A DNA stretch of 64,000 nt from Thermodesulforhabdaceae bacterium. Lineage in GTDB: Bacteria > Desulfobacterota > Syntrophobacteria > Syntrophobacterales > Thermodesulforhabdaceae. Within the stretch, counting starts at the first letter, position 1. Every line of letters begins with the position of its first letter. The DNA is taken from contig JBBFKT010000001.1 of NCBI GenBank assembly GCA_037482015.1, positions 1-64,000 of the forward strand, given 5' to 3'. This document shows positions 1 to 8,896 of this stretch, one piece after another. Made by a program: the position numbers and the translations under genes. The notes under the pieces were generated by a model. That model was not told where the DNA came from. It was given only the letters and a program-made list of their open reading frames with translations, and did not search any database.

Positions 1-1314
1 GGGGGAGATAGTGGTGAGAGGGGCCATTCCATCGCCCTTGACAGTAATGGGAATGTCTATGTGACGGGATATACAGGGTCATCCGACTATCCCACCACAA
101 CAGATGCTTACGATAAAAGCTCTAGTGGTTTGGACGTCTTTGTCTCGAAGCTGGATGCCAATCTTTCTTCACCACTTGCACAATACACCCTTACGGTGAC
201 CAAATCGGGCGCAGGAAGTGGCACTGTGACGGCGACGGGTTGCACTTTAAGCTGGACGGGAAATACAGGAACCTGCACGGCGGCTTCTGGGACATCCATA
301 ACTTTAAGTGCCTCTCCTTCTTCGGGTTCAACCTTTGCAGGCTGGTCTAACGGGACGGGGTCAGCGGTAGGTTGCTCAGGCACGGGGACCTGCAGTTTCA
401 CGATAACGGAGAACTCAGGGGTAACAGCGACCTTTACATTGAACCAGTATCAGGTCACAGCCAGTGCAAGTGGCAATGGGAGCGGGAGTATAAGCTCGAA
501 TCCATCAGGGATAAGCTTTAACTACCCGGCTAACAGTTCAGGAAGTGCGGGTTTTGACCATGGCACAACCGTAACGCTCACAGCATCGGCCTCAACGGGC
601 TCAACGGTGGCATGGACGAGTTGCTCAGGAACGACGTCAGGAAATGGCACAACAGCGGCGACATGCACATTCAGTAATCTTGATGGCTCAAAAGAAGCAA
701 CCGCAAGATTCACACTCAATCAATACACCATCACGACTTCGGCAAATCCATCTGGAGGTGGTAGTGTCTCGTGCGATCCGAATCCGGTTAATCACGGTTC
801 AAGCTCCACATGCACGATAACGGCGAATGTGGGTTATACGCTTCAGTCTGTAGGAGGGAGCTGTGGTGGTAGTCTCAATGGTAACATTTACACGACAAAT
901 CCTGTGACCTCAGCCTGCACGGTGGTGGCAAACTTTGCTGTAAGCGCTTACACACTGACGGTGACGAAGTCTGGAAGTGGAAGCGGTGATGTTACGGCGA
1001 CGGGGTGTACTTTAAGCTGGACGGGGAATACGGGAACCTGCACGGCCTCTCATGGGACTTCCATAACCTTGAGTGCAACACCATCTTCGGGTTCAACCTT
1101 TGCAGGGTGGTCTAACGGGACGGGTTCTGCTTCGGGTTGCAGTGGCACAGGGACCTGCAGTTTCACGATAACCCAGAACTCCAGTATAACCGCCACCTTT
1201 AACCAGTCTCAGGGGGCGGTGGTAGTGCCTACGATGACTGAATGGGGCATGATGGTATTTATGGTGATTGCGGGTCTTGGATCTGTTTATTACCTGAGAA
1301 GAAAAGGCATTTAG
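1..1314 (+). CDS. SBBP/InlB-type repeat surface protein with IPTL-CTERM tail (5' truncated)
   Basis: The frame is open from base 1, so the gene begins upstream of the window. Its first residues ([16 protein letters not shown], bases 34-81) match the SBBP beta-propeller repeat. Four bacterial-repeat (divergent InlB B-repeat-like) modules follow, rich in Gly, Ser, Thr and paired Cys. The last 30 residues (about 1225-1311) are a sorting tail: VPTMTEWG, a hydrophobic helix, then YYLRRK. This is the IPTL-CTERM (IPTLxxWG) arrangement, which in known systems is cut and anchored by exosortase H, encoded just downstream. The product is therefore probably an exported, cell-surface-anchored protein; its ligand cannot be read from the sequence. 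The first and last repeat modules are almost identical while the middle two are divergent. The stop is TAG at 1312. Confidence 0.85.
   Translation, partial: GGDSGERGHSIALDSNGNVYVTGYTGSSDYPTTTDAYDKSSSGLDVFVSKLDANLSSPLAQYTLTVTKSGAGSGTVTATGCTLSWTGNTGTCTAASGTSITLSASPSSGSTFAGWSNGTGSAVGCSGTGTCSFTITENSGVTATFTLNQYQVTASASGNGSGSISSNPSGISFNYPANSSGSAGFDHGTTVTLTASASTGSTVAWTSCSGTTSGNGTTAATCTFSNLDGSKEATARFTLNQYTITTSANPSGGGSVSCDPNPVNHGSSSTCTITANVGYTLQSVGGSCGGSLNGNIYTTNPVTSACTVVANFAVSAYTLTVTKSGSGSGDVTATGCTLSWTGNTGTCTASHGTSITLSATPSSGSTFAGWSNGTGSASGCSGTGTCSFTITQNSSITATFNQSQGAVVVPTMTEWGMMVFMVIAGLGSVYYLRRKGI
184..441 (+). repeat. InlB-like repeat module, copy 1
   Basis: This module starts YTLTVTKSG and contains [18 protein letters not shown] and [15 protein letters not shown]. 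It is about 90% identical at protein level to 949-1200 and clearly similar at DNA level, pointing to recent internal duplication or conversion. Confidence 0.8.
949..1200 (+). repeat. InlB-like repeat module, copy 2
   Basis: This is the near-identical partner of 184-441, separated from it by two divergent modules. It directly precedes the sorting tail. Confidence 0.8.
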
Positions 1315-1326
1315 CTGATACATTGA

Positions 1327-1352
1327 AGGGCAGACTTTCCAACGTCTGCCCT
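1327..1352 (+). terminator. Hairpin after the surface protein gene
   Basis: A perfect 9-bp stem AGGGCAGAC/GTCTGCCCT with an 8-base loop lies 12 bases after the stop. The downstream U-tract is weak (ATTCTC), so termination strength is uncertain. Confidence 0.5.
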
Positions 1353-1534
1353 ATTCTCAAGCTTTATTGCAAATGAAAGGGAAATAGATGGCTGGTTGTT
1401 CTTTTCAGGGGAGCTTTTCTGATTTCCAGCTTTCCTCGGCAAAGAAAAGATTGAAAGAAAATTTAAAAGATTGATAAGTAAAAAGATGGTAATGAAGCGG
1501 GATAAGTTAAGTAATAGAAAGAAGCATAATCTCG

Positions 1535-2089
1535 ATGGGCACAAAAAAAGAATCAAAAGTTGGCACTTCTTCTAAAAAGTCTCATATTAATCTCAAGCGG
1601 TTTCTTGTCACTTACATCTTGCTTATGGGAAGCTTTTTTCTACTTATAGGTTTGACGCCAATTCAGAGAATTGTGGATCTTAACGGTCTTTATACAAAAG
1701 GTGTTGTTTTCCTCACAACAGAAGTTCTTAACCTTGTTGACATTGCCTCTATTCGGGATGGCTCGATAATACATCTTCCTGGCATCTCTTTAGACATAAG
1801 ATTTGGTTGTAACGGCTTGGAGGCAGTCTTAATATATACGGTATCCGTGATTGCCTTTCCATCATCATGGCGAAACAGATTATACGGGATTTTTCTGGGA
1901 TTTTTGGTTATACAGATTGTAAATATATTGAGGATTGTAGGTCTTGCTTATACGGGTATACATTTCAGGGAATTTTTTGAATATATTCATATATACGTAG
2001 CCCAGGGTATGATGATTGCTGTATCGTTAGGTGTTTTTTTCCTGTATTTGAGCTGGATAAATGAAGAGAAAAGGTCTGAGAAAGCATGA
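1535..2089 (+). CDS. xrtH: Exosortase H (IPTLxxWG-CTERM-specific)
   Basis: This 184-residue multi-pass membrane protein has the exosortase/archaeosortase catalytic layout: Cys92 in RFGCNGLEA, Arg133 in NILRIVGL and His152 in YIHIYVAQ, each next to a hydrophobic segment. Such enzymes are proposed to be membrane transpeptidases that remove C-terminal sorting signals from exported proteins. The length fits the short XrtH type, and the gene directly upstream encodes a protein with a matching IPTL-CTERM tail, so enzyme and substrate are side by side. The ATG at 1535 is the only good start in frame; its ribosome site (AGAAAGAAG) is weak. The stop overlaps the next start (ATGA), implying translational coupling. 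Confidence 0.88.
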   Translation: MGTKKESKVGTSSKKSHINLKRFLVTYILLMGSFFLLIGLTPIQRIVDLNGLYTKGVVFLTTEVLNLVDIASIRDGSIIHLPGISLDIRFGCNGLEAVLIYTVSVIAFPSSWRNRLYGIFLGFLVIQIVNILRIVGLAYTGIHFREFFEYIHIYVAQGMMIAVSLGVFFLYLSWINEEKRSEKA

Positions 2090-2658
2090 AATTTCCCAGA
2101 GGATTGGCAAAAAAGACGTTGATATTCCTGGGTTCTTACTTCCTGTTTTTGATAAGCTGGTTTCAAGTAAAGGACTATTATGGTATGGCGACAGTAGCCC
2201 TGGCGTCGAAGATTGTTACAGGAATAAAGGATGTGAAATATGAATATAAGGTTCGAAAAGGCGATGTTATAGAGGTGATCTTTAAACCGCTACGGCATAG
2301 GGAAAACATTCTTATAGGTATTCCCGTGAAGACATCCTTTTATACCTTCAATGTGCCGTTGACCTTGTCCATAATGGTAATACTTTATCCTATATTAAGG
2401 AAAAAATTGAGGGCTTATGGAGAAGCTCTTATGCTTCTTTTTTCTGCCCATCTTCTTTACGTGTTTTCTCTCGAGGCTAATGAACTAACCAATGCCTTTA
2501 TCATGCGAGGATACGAATTTGAAAATATGCGTTCTCTAATCTTTTACCAGTTTTTATGGGGTTTTACGGACAACATGGTAATCAGGTTCGAGCCGTATCT
2601 TATCGGTATCTACTTATTTCTAAGATACAGTAAAGAGCGGGTCGCTAATAAAGCTTAG
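2086..2658 (+). CDS. Exosortase H-associated membrane protein
   Basis: This 190-residue protein has an N-terminal membrane segment (about 8-25), a short extracytoplasmic stretch, and further hydrophobic segments at about 85-105, 115-130 and 160-180. It is coupled to xrtH by a 4-base ATGA overlap. Position, size and topology fit the family of small membrane proteins found directly after xrtH genes. Its biochemical role is not established; a helper in substrate presentation or anchoring is inference. No catalytic motif was seen. Confidence 0.7.
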   Translation: MKFPRGLAKKTLIFLGSYFLFLISWFQVKDYYGMATVALASKIVTGIKDVKYEYKVRKGDVIEVIFKPLRHRENILIGIPVKTSFYTFNVPLTLSIMVILYPILRKKLRAYGEALMLLFSAHLLYVFSLEANELTNAFIMRGYEFENMRSLIFYQFLWGFTDNMVIRFEPYLIGIYLFLRYSKERVANKA

Positions 2659-2806
2659 AAGCATTTTTTCCTTTCACGGGAGAACATTGTGAGCGCTGTC
2701 GATTTGTGGCGTTAATCCGTCATGATGTTAGTTTTGCTTTACGGTAAATCAATCTCCGTCTGCGAAGGTAATCGACCAGAACGTACCACCAAATTAGACT
2801 AAAGAC

Positions 2807-3115
2807 TTATCGATAGTGTTCCAGATAAGCTTTAAGCAGTGTCCGAAACAGTGGACCATGGTTTGGCACTTTGGCGTGCAGCAGTTCATGAACGATCACC
2901 TCGGCGCGGAACTTAGCAGGTTGTTTCAGCAACTCCAGGTCGAACGTTAGCCTGCCTTTAGATGAATAGCTCGCCCATTTCCTCTTCATCCTTCGAACGT
3001 GGATTTCTCTAACTTCAACGCCAATCCGTTTTGCCCACTCCTGGACTTCGGCTTTGAAAAGTTCAACGGGAACCTCATGTTCTAAAGGCTGCCAATCCTG
3101 ACCGTTTCGATTCAT
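2807..3115 (-). CDS. Small M48/YgjP-type zinc metallopeptidase
   Basis: This 102-residue protein carries the zinc-protease signature HELLH (IVHELLHAKVPNHG) followed by GPLFRTLLKAYL, as in the YgjP/WLM-type metallopeptidase domain. It is about half the usual family length and corresponds to the C-terminal catalytic part only. Its ATG overlaps the hsdR stop (ATGA), so it is the last, translationally coupled cistron of the restriction operon. Small proteases of this kind are often seen at the end of type I restriction loci. A role in controlling HsdR level is possible but is inference. Confidence 0.8.
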   Translation of the reverse strand: MNRNGQDWQPLEHEVPVELFKAEVQEWAKRIGVEVREIHVRRMKRKWASYSSKGRLTFDLELLKQPAKFRAEVIVHELLHAKVPNHGPLFRTLLKAYLEHYR

Positions 3116-6003
3116 TCTCCAAAACCTCGCATTAGAACTAGCAGTTTTTCAGCCACCGGCACAGGATTATCCACCCCGGCATTCAGAAGAACTTTGTAAA
3201 TTTCCTTACGAACTTCACGTTCATGCTGCTCGCTTGATTGCCGGTGAGGAAAGCGTTCAAGAGCATCAGCAATCCGGCGTGCCGCCTCTTTAGCATCGGT
3301 TATCTTCTCACGCCTGAACAACCAGTAAATCGTAAATTCCTGCGTGGAAAGTCCGGTTGCTTTTTGCTCTGCTTCAGCCTCCCTGAGTTCGCGAACGGGA
3401 CCCTCCACAAGCTGGCGGAGGGCTTCCTGCGTTGTGATCTGTCGCTCCTCGAACTCTCGCACGATCGCTTCAGCCAGCTCGCCAATGGAAATGAGATAGG
3501 GCTGTTCAGCTCCCTGCCGCTCGATGATCTGTCGTATGGCTTTAATTAAATTGAAAATCTTGACCGTGTCGGGTGAGTCTTCCATGGCGAGCCGTTCAAG
3601 GGTTTCAGATGTAATTCCGTAGATTGCTTCTGGTTCGCGTACCAGAGAGCCCTGAGTGTGTTTCTGAACGAGTTTCGCTGTTTTCTTGAGAAAGTCTATA
3701 GAGGCAACAGGACGTCCTTCATAGCTTGACCGTAGAACCTGATAGATTTCGCTCAAGGCTCGGTAGTCATCAAGAAATGGTCTCAGGAACTCGTCGGGAG
3801 ATAGAATTTCATAGATTTCCTGAACTTCCCGAAAATACCGATAGAATTCGTCGCGCCTTTCTGGATCACGGAAATACTCCAGGACGGCTTCCACAGCCTT
3901 GTCACCTGTGATGCCGCGAACGATGTTGAGATAACTCTGGCGTCCCTGATTTATAAGCCGTTCAAAGCGTTCCTTGAGAATATCCAGACCTTCAACCACG
4001 CCTTCAATTTCTTTTGAATCGAAAGCCAAAGCTTTCTCCAGGTTATCGAATATGCCCACAAAATCCAGAACAAATCCCCCTGGCTTCCTTCGGCCGTTTT
4101 CGTCTTCGTAGGGGCGATTAACTCGAGCGATTGCCTGAAGCAGAACATGATCTCGCATGGGCTTATCAAGATACATGCAGTAGAGTATGGGAGCATCGAA
4201 CCCGGTGAGAAGTTTTTCGGTGACAATCAGGATTTTTGGAAGCTGGTCAGCCTTGCGGAACCCTTCCCGTATGCGGCGCTCTTCATCTTCGCTGAGGTGA
4301 AAAGCACGTAGTTCGGGAGGGTCCTCGGCTCCGGCGCTGATAACAACCCTTGAGTAGTCAGCAGGTAAGTGCTGATCCAATAAAATCTTATATCGACAGC
4401 AAGCTTCTCGATCCACCGCCACGAGGAATCCTTTATAGCCCATTGGTTCGATCTTTTCCTTGAAGTGTTTTGCCACGAAGGCTGCGATTCGCTCCATGCG
4501 CTCGGAGCTTTTTAGCATGTTTTTGAGCGTAACGGCTCGTTCCAGCACGCGGTTTATATCCTCAACATCGCTCACACCCTCAAGTTCAACAAGATTCAGA
4601 AATTCTCGCTCCAGTACATCCCGGTCAACCTTGAGTTCATTCGGCGCCAGTGCGTAGTGAAGCGGTACCGTGGTGCCATCCTGAATAGAGTCGCGAATTG
4701 AATAGCGATCAAGGTAGCCATGTGGGGGGTCATCAACACCGAAGACTTTGAATGTCCCTTTACCATAAGCTGTTCGGTCGATTGGTGTGCCCGTGAAGCC
4801 GATGTAGGTTGCTTTGGGAAGAGCGCCCATAAGGTAGTTACCGAGGTCAGCCCCTGTGGATCTGTGCGCCTCATCCACGAGAACGAAAACATTGGTTCGA
4901 GAGCAGATGTTTGCCGGTATGTCCTTGAATTTCTGAATCGTTGAAACGATAAGCCCGCGGCGGTCTGATCGAAGAAGTTCAAGAAGGTGTTTCCTGCTGT
5001 CGGCGATTTCGGCGTGAGCGAACCCCACCGCCTGGAGATTGGAAAAAAGTTGCTGCTCCAGTTCATTTCGATCAACAAGCATTATAACTGTTGGGTTTGC
5101 AAAGGCAGGATCCTGTATCAACCGACGAGCCACAGTGATCATGGTGTAAGTTTTTCCCGATCCCTGGGTATGCCATACAAGGCCACGGCGCTTTTTGGGG
5201 TCTCTAGCGCGCTGTATGACTCGCTCCACAGCTCGCATCTGATGGGGTCTCAGAACCACTTTGGAAAGTTCTCCGTCTCGTCGAACAAAGAGAATGAATT
5301 CCGTAAGTAGTCTGATTGTTCGAGAAGGTGCGATGAAGGTCTTAACCAGTGTTTCAAAATCTCCTGCCAGTTCGTCTCGCCAGTTCAGGATGTTCTTGTG
5401 TGATAGGTTCCATGTGGCGGCATACAGGAATTGAACCAGGTGCGTTAGTGCATAAAGCTGAGCCAGAGCCATGAATTCGGGTCCATCCTCGTGATAGCGG
5501 CGGATCTGTTCAAGCGCTCGAATCATTCCATCGATGCGTTTCGAAGACTTGGTTTCCACTACGAGGACAGGGATTCCGTTCACGAAGAAAACAAGGTCGA
5601 ATCGGATGCGGCGGGTTCCGCTCTGGAAAGGCACTTCGTCGCTCACATGGAAGGAGTTGGCATCGATGCCCAACGGATCCAGCAGGCGCACATTTCGTTC
5701 CCGCCTTTCTTCAGGGATGAATACGGTCTTAAGCCCCTTGAGGAATTCCCATGTCTCCAGATTTCCTTCGATGTTCGGGCGGACACGAATCACTCTGTTC
5801 GCCACATCATCCGCTCGCTGTAAATCCACCACGCCGGGGTTGAGGGCTTGTAATTGCCGGACAAGGACTTCATGGAGAACCAAACCAGTCTCACCACGCC
5901 GGAGACGCTTTGCCTCCTCGGGTGGTAGATATTTCCATCCCGCCTCCTGGGCGTAGCGGAGGAAGGGGTTCTGAACGGTGTGGCGTTCACTGAAAATGGT
6001 CAT
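3112..6003 (-). CDS. hsdR: Type I restriction enzyme, R subunit
   Basis: This is the motor and nuclease subunit of a type I restriction system. The N-terminal nuclease domain shows the PD-(D/E)xK residues (Asp136, then VVETKSS with Glu150 and Lys152). The superfamily 2 translocase follows: Walker A TQGSGKT (about 279-285), DEAH (377-380) and GFTGTP (402-407). The C-terminal third is helical, as in subunits that dock onto the HsdM2-HsdS core. At 963 residues it is normal length and appears intact. The ATG at 6003 has GAGGA upstream. It is encoded after hsdM and hsdS on the same strand, but the transposase gene lies between hsdS and hsdR. Confidence 0.95.
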   Translation of the reverse strand: MTIFSERHTVQNPFLRYAQEAGWKYLPPEEAKRLRRGETGLVLHEVLVRQLQALNPGVVDLQRADDVANRVIRVRPNIEGNLETWEFLKGLKTVFIPEERRERNVRLLDPLGIDANSFHVSDEVPFQSGTRRIRFDLVFFVNGIPVLVVETKSSKRIDGMIRALEQIRRYHEDGPEFMALAQLYALTHLVQFLYAATWNLSHKNILNWRDELAGDFETLVKTFIAPSRTIRLLTEFILFVRRDGELSKVVLRPHQMRAVERVIQRARDPKKRRGLVWHTQGSGKTYTMITVARRLIQDPAFANPTVIMLVDRNELEQQLFSNLQAVGFAHAEIADSRKHLLELLRSDRRGLIVSTIQKFKDIPANICSRTNVFVLVDEAHRSTGADLGNYLMGALPKATYIGFTGTPIDRTAYGKGTFKVFGVDDPPHGYLDRYSIRDSIQDGTTVPLHYALAPNELKVDRDVLEREFLNLVELEGVSDVEDINRVLERAVTLKNMLKSSERMERIAAFVAKHFKEKIEPMGYKGFLVAVDREACCRYKILLDQHLPADYSRVVISAGAEDPPELRAFHLSEDEERRIREGFRKADQLPKILIVTEKLLTGFDAPILYCMYLDKPMRDHVLLQAIARVNRPYEDENGRRKPGGFVLDFVGIFDNLEKALAFDSKEIEGVVEGLDILKERFERLINQGRQSYLNIVRGITGDKAVEAVLEYFRDPERRDEFYRYFREVQEIYEILSPDEFLRPFLDDYRALSEIYQVLRSSYEGRPVASIDFLKKTAKLVQKHTQGSLVREPEAIYGITSETLERLAMEDSPDTVKIFNLIKAIRQIIERQGAEQPYLISIGELAEAIVREFEERQITTQEALRQLVEGPVRELREAEAEQKATGLSTQEFTIYWLFRREKITDAKEAARRIADALERFPHRQSSEQHEREVRKEIYKVLLNAGVDNPVPVAEKLLVLMRGFGE

Positions 6004-6028
6004 GGTTTCTCATCCTCTTCTAAATGGC

Positions 6029-6700
6029 TCAATTGGGGTTTGTAGTGGCACAGGGCTGTGCGGTTCCATAGAGTATATTTTTGCTAGGCGTCCGCCGATT
6101 GGTCATCATGCGCCAGATCTCACGCGCCAGAGGATCGTGATCGGTAGCGTCCGGGTTATAACGGTCCATGTGCCATCGCAGGGGGTTGTCGCGGATGTAC
6201 TGGCGGATAGCGTTCAAAACCCGTTCGGTGCGGATGATGTGTTCGTAATAATTGCGTTGCCAGACGAGTGCACCAGGCGTCCCACGGTATTGGTTGATGC
6301 GGTGTGTAACGGCGGATTTGAACGACCGGACGATGGTAGGGATGGAACCCAGCACCGGTTGACCGAATTGTTCCATGGTTTTCCGCACGGCCGATTGTAG
6401 GGGCACGGCATGCCGTGCCCCTACGTCACCCACGATCCAGATGATGCCGTGCACATGATTGGGCATAATGACGAATTCGTCCAATTCCGTGTGCGGGAAA
6501 TGGTTGGGGATGGCCAACCAGCACTGGCGGGCAATTTCCCCCAACGCATTCAACACCATTGCCCCATTGTCTACATAACCAAACAACTGTGCTCGTTCAT
6601 ACGTGCACAGAGTGATGAAATACGCGCCCGGTTGGGTGTAATCGTAGTTTTTTAGTCGGATGGACTGGCGATGATGGTGTTGAGGGTCATACAGCGGCAT
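6029..6700 (-). mobile_element. REP-associated tyrosine transposase (RAYT, Y1/IS200-like)
   Basis: The protein of about 223 residues has the Y1 HUH-nuclease features: YFITLCTYER near the N terminus, the metal-binding MPNHVHGI (HxH), and the C-terminal catalytic tyrosine in QYIRDNPLRW. I chose the ATG at 6700 because MPLYDPQHHHRQSIRLKNYD is the usual family start; a further ATG at 6733 lies deeper inside hsdS. The start overlaps the end of hsdS by 14 bases. RAYTs are single-copy, domesticated IS200/IS605 relatives that process REP palindromes. A 28-bp perfect palindrome lies in frame within this gene and resembles intergenic palindromes elsewhere in the window. The frame is intact. Confidence 0.88.
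6397..6424. repeat. REP-like perfect 28-bp palindrome inside the RAYT gene
   Basis: The half-site is GTAGGGGCACGGCA followed directly by its reverse complement. Read on the minus strand it encodes VGARHAVPL within the transposase, between the HxH motif and the catalytic helix. It matches in form the intergenic palindromes at 10649-10666, 20729-20748, 21114-21147 and the degenerate one at 51279-51331. Confidence 0.85.
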
Positions 6701-7385
6701 GATCTTCTCCGGCAAATTGTTGCACAAACTCATGCGGCAGGCGGATTTTTGCCGTCATAAGGTTATGTAACAGCGACCGAAACAAGCCCTCCAGGGCCTG
6801 TTTGCGGGCTTCTTCAGCGCGAATTTTTTCATCAACTGATTGGAGAATGCGGGCAATTTCCTGCTGTTCGGGGAGGGGAGGGAGGGGGATAACAGCCTGA
6901 CTGAGCGCTTTCCAAGATGTGCGTGGGTGATTGACCCCTGTGGTTGTGGCTATGGCATGTAACAAAATATGATTGGAGTGCATCAGATAGGCGAGAAAGT
7001 AGTTATCAATAATGTCAGGTTTACCTACCAAGACCAAAATATCTGTTGAGCAAATGCCTTCCCATTTAGCAATAGCCGCTTTGTCCAAGTAAGGGCGGAG
7101 TTTACCGTAAAGAATATCGCCTGGCTTGAAAACCGCTTTAGCACTTTTGATTTCAGTGGCGAACCCGTGTCTTCGGATGAAAATATCCCCGGAATCAAGA
7201 TGTTCTAATCCAATATACTTTGCATTGCCTGCTTCTGTTGGTAAAACGGTGCCTACTCGTAAAGTTACTACCTCCCCCAACCTCACCACCTGCCAATCTT
7301 CCGGCAAAGGACCAAGTTCGGTCATGTGGTAGCCTGCGGGGAATTCTACGCCGCTTAAGTGGTTTGCATGTTGAATCTCAGACAT
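6687..7385 (-). CDS. hsdS: Type I restriction specificity subunit, single-TRD (half-size)
   Basis: At 232 residues this is about half a normal HsdS. It has one target-recognition domain opening with the typical MTELGPLPEDWQVVRLGEV (about 21-39), then one conserved helical arm (IPLPPLPEQQEIARIL to SLLHNLMTAKIRLP). Half-size S proteins of known systems dimerise to recognise a symmetric bipartite site, so this need not be a broken gene. The ATG at 7385 is preceded by AGGAGG at good spacing, and the ending LMTAKIRLP is the natural C terminus, arguing against truncation by the adjacent transposase. It sets the DNA sequence methylated by HsdM and restricted by HsdR. Confidence 0.88.
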   Translation of the reverse strand: MSEIQHANHLSGVEFPAGYHMTELGPLPEDWQVVRLGEVVTLRVGTVLPTEAGNAKYIGLEHLDSGDIFIRRHGFATEIKSAKAVFKPGDILYGKLRPYLDKAAIAKWEGICSTDILVLVGKPDIIDNYFLAYLMHSNHILLHAIATTTGVNHPRTSWKALSQAVIPLPPLPEQQEIARILQSVDEKIRAEEARKQALEGLFRSLLHNLMTAKIRLPHEFVQQFAGEDHAAV

Positions 7386-7534
7386 GCTGTTTGCCTCCTG
7401 CCATATTCGCTAAATTTGCGGCAATTGTGCCTATCGCTTGCGTCACCGGAACTTTACGTCCCTTAAATTTCCGTATGGTCCTGATATATCCGAAATTGTG
7501 TATGTTAATATAACCTTTTTGCCCAATTCGTGCC

Positions 7535-8896
7535 CTATTTTTGCCCAATTTGCCCAATTTGTGCCCTATAGGCAGTCCCACGCCCCCTCTGACCGCCTGT
7601 TTTGATCAAAATGCCCTTCTGGACGAGATCGGTTAGATCATCCGATGCGGTGCGCTTGCTAATTCCCGCAAGTGCCTGGTATTCCTGGTTCGTGATACTA
7701 CCGCGCTCTTTGACATACATCACAGCCTTGATCTGCCGCTCATTAAGCCCCATCTTCCGTAGCCGTTCCGGCGTGTATGGGTCTTTGAAGAAAATCACTC
7801 GCACGCCGCCTTGCCAGTTAGTAAACTCCGGTTGCGGCAAATCCTGTGCCCGGCAAAGATCCACGATGCGTGTTGTGCCGCTTCCCCAGCGCTCGATGAC
7901 TCCAGCAAAGTAGAAAGCCTGGGCGATCAGCGGATTGCGAAGCACGGAGGCATGCGGACCGTAGAGTGCCTGCGGAGTCAGCGGGGGCGGCAGTTCGCCC
8001 GGGTTCCATATTTCCAGGCGGTCTTCTTCCAGCCGAATCTGGATGTCAGCCGGATAGGTGTAATCGCGGTGGATGAGCGCGTTCACTACCGCTTCGCGCA
8101 GGGCTTCCAGCGGGTATTCCCAAATTTCGCGGCGCTGTAACCCTTCAAGTGAAAGTTCTTCTACTCGAATGTCAAAACGGACCTTCAGCACCTGGCGGAA
8201 GCGTTCCATCGCTCCGTCCAGTTGCTTCCACAGAGTGCCCTGAAAATCATGACTGTCCAGGATTTGATTTCCCCTGAAAATACCTATTCTAATTTGCGCC
8301 AGTGGAAATATACGCTGCGGGTATCTGGCAAACAGCAAAATCCCTGCGTTTTTGAGTTTCCCTTCCTTAACCAAACCAAGGTTTTCCAGCAGGAGTTCCG
8401 GTTGGGTGGGATCAATGTGAGGCAGGCGGTTACGAGCAAGGCTGGCGAAATGGGCGATGGCTTCCGAATCAACTTCGTCTGCACTCCATTCACTGAGCAG
8501 CCCGTCCCAGGTATGACCGGAGCGCGCCAGGATGTGGCGGGCTAGCTCCTCTGGGGCAAAATCTCGGTTGGTAGATCCTACTCGTCGGAAATAACGACCA
8601 CCATAGGCGACCAGGTGCGCTGCGGGTTGCACAGTGATCTTGATCACCGGGCACCCTTCTATGTTGATAACATCGATCGTCGGTGTGATGCCTAAGTGAG
8701 ATACAATAAGATTTGCGATGCGCTGGAGTTCTCGATCATCGGCTTTAACGCCAACTATCTCCCTATCATCGCGAATACCGATCAGCAAAGTGCCACCGTC
8801 TGTGTTGGCAAAAGCCGCCAGGTCTTCCAGTGCGCGATCGGTCCACTCACGTTTGAATTCCAGCCTCTGCCCCTCTGTTTGATTAAACACTGACAT
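7535..8896 (-). CDS. AlbA_2/Schlafen-like DNA-binding protein with HATPase_c_4 and winged helix
   Basis: About 453 residues from the ATG at 8896, chosen because GGGAGGGATCA precedes it. The N-terminal part (EGQRLEFKRE to GGTLLIGIRDD) is an AlbA_2/Schlafen-like DNA-binding domain. The middle (REAVVNALIHRDY, then ERWGSGTTRI) matches the HATPase_c_4 domain of RecG-like predicted regulators. The C terminus has a winged helix (LNERQIKAVMYVKERG onwards). It overlaps the 3' end of hsdM by 14 bases and sits between hsdM and hsdS, a placement also seen in other type I restriction loci. It may regulate the operon or add a defence function; no enzymatic role can be claimed. The C-terminal coding end contains short tandem runs of TGCCCAATTT (about 7517-7566). 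Confidence 0.85.
   Translation of the reverse strand: MSVFNQTEGQRLEFKREWTDRALEDLAAFANTDGGTLLIGIRDDREIVGVKADDRELQRIANLIVSHLGITPTIDVINIEGCPVIKITVQPAAHLVAYGGRYFRRVGSTNRDFAPEELARHILARSGHTWDGLLSEWSADEVDSEAIAHFASLARNRLPHIDPTQPELLLENLGLVKEGKLKNAGILLFARYPQRIFPLAQIRIGIFRGNQILDSHDFQGTLWKQLDGAMERFRQVLKVRFDIRVEELSLEGLQRREIWEYPLEALREAVVNALIHRDYTYPADIQIRLEEDRLEIWNPGELPPPLTPQALYGPHASVLRNPLIAQAFYFAGVIERWGSGTTRIVDLCRAQDLPQPEFTNWQGGVRVIFFKDPYTPERLRKMGLNERQIKAVMYVKERGSITNQEYQALAGISKRTASDDLTDLVQKGILIKTGGQRGRGTAYRAQIGQIGQK

Noticed and set aside
2061-2243. 60-codon plus-strand open frame across the xrtH/partner junction
   Set aside because: It is out of frame with both genes, which overlap by the classical ATGA.
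4596-5078. 160-codon minus-strand open frame within hsdR
   Set aside because: It lies in another frame of the clear hsdR gene, has no recognisable motif and no ribosome site.
6687-7385. hsdS as a transposon-truncated pseudogene
   Set aside because: It has a normal start with AGGAGG and a complete C-terminal arm ending as full-length S subunits do. A half-size, dimerising S subunit is the simpler reading.
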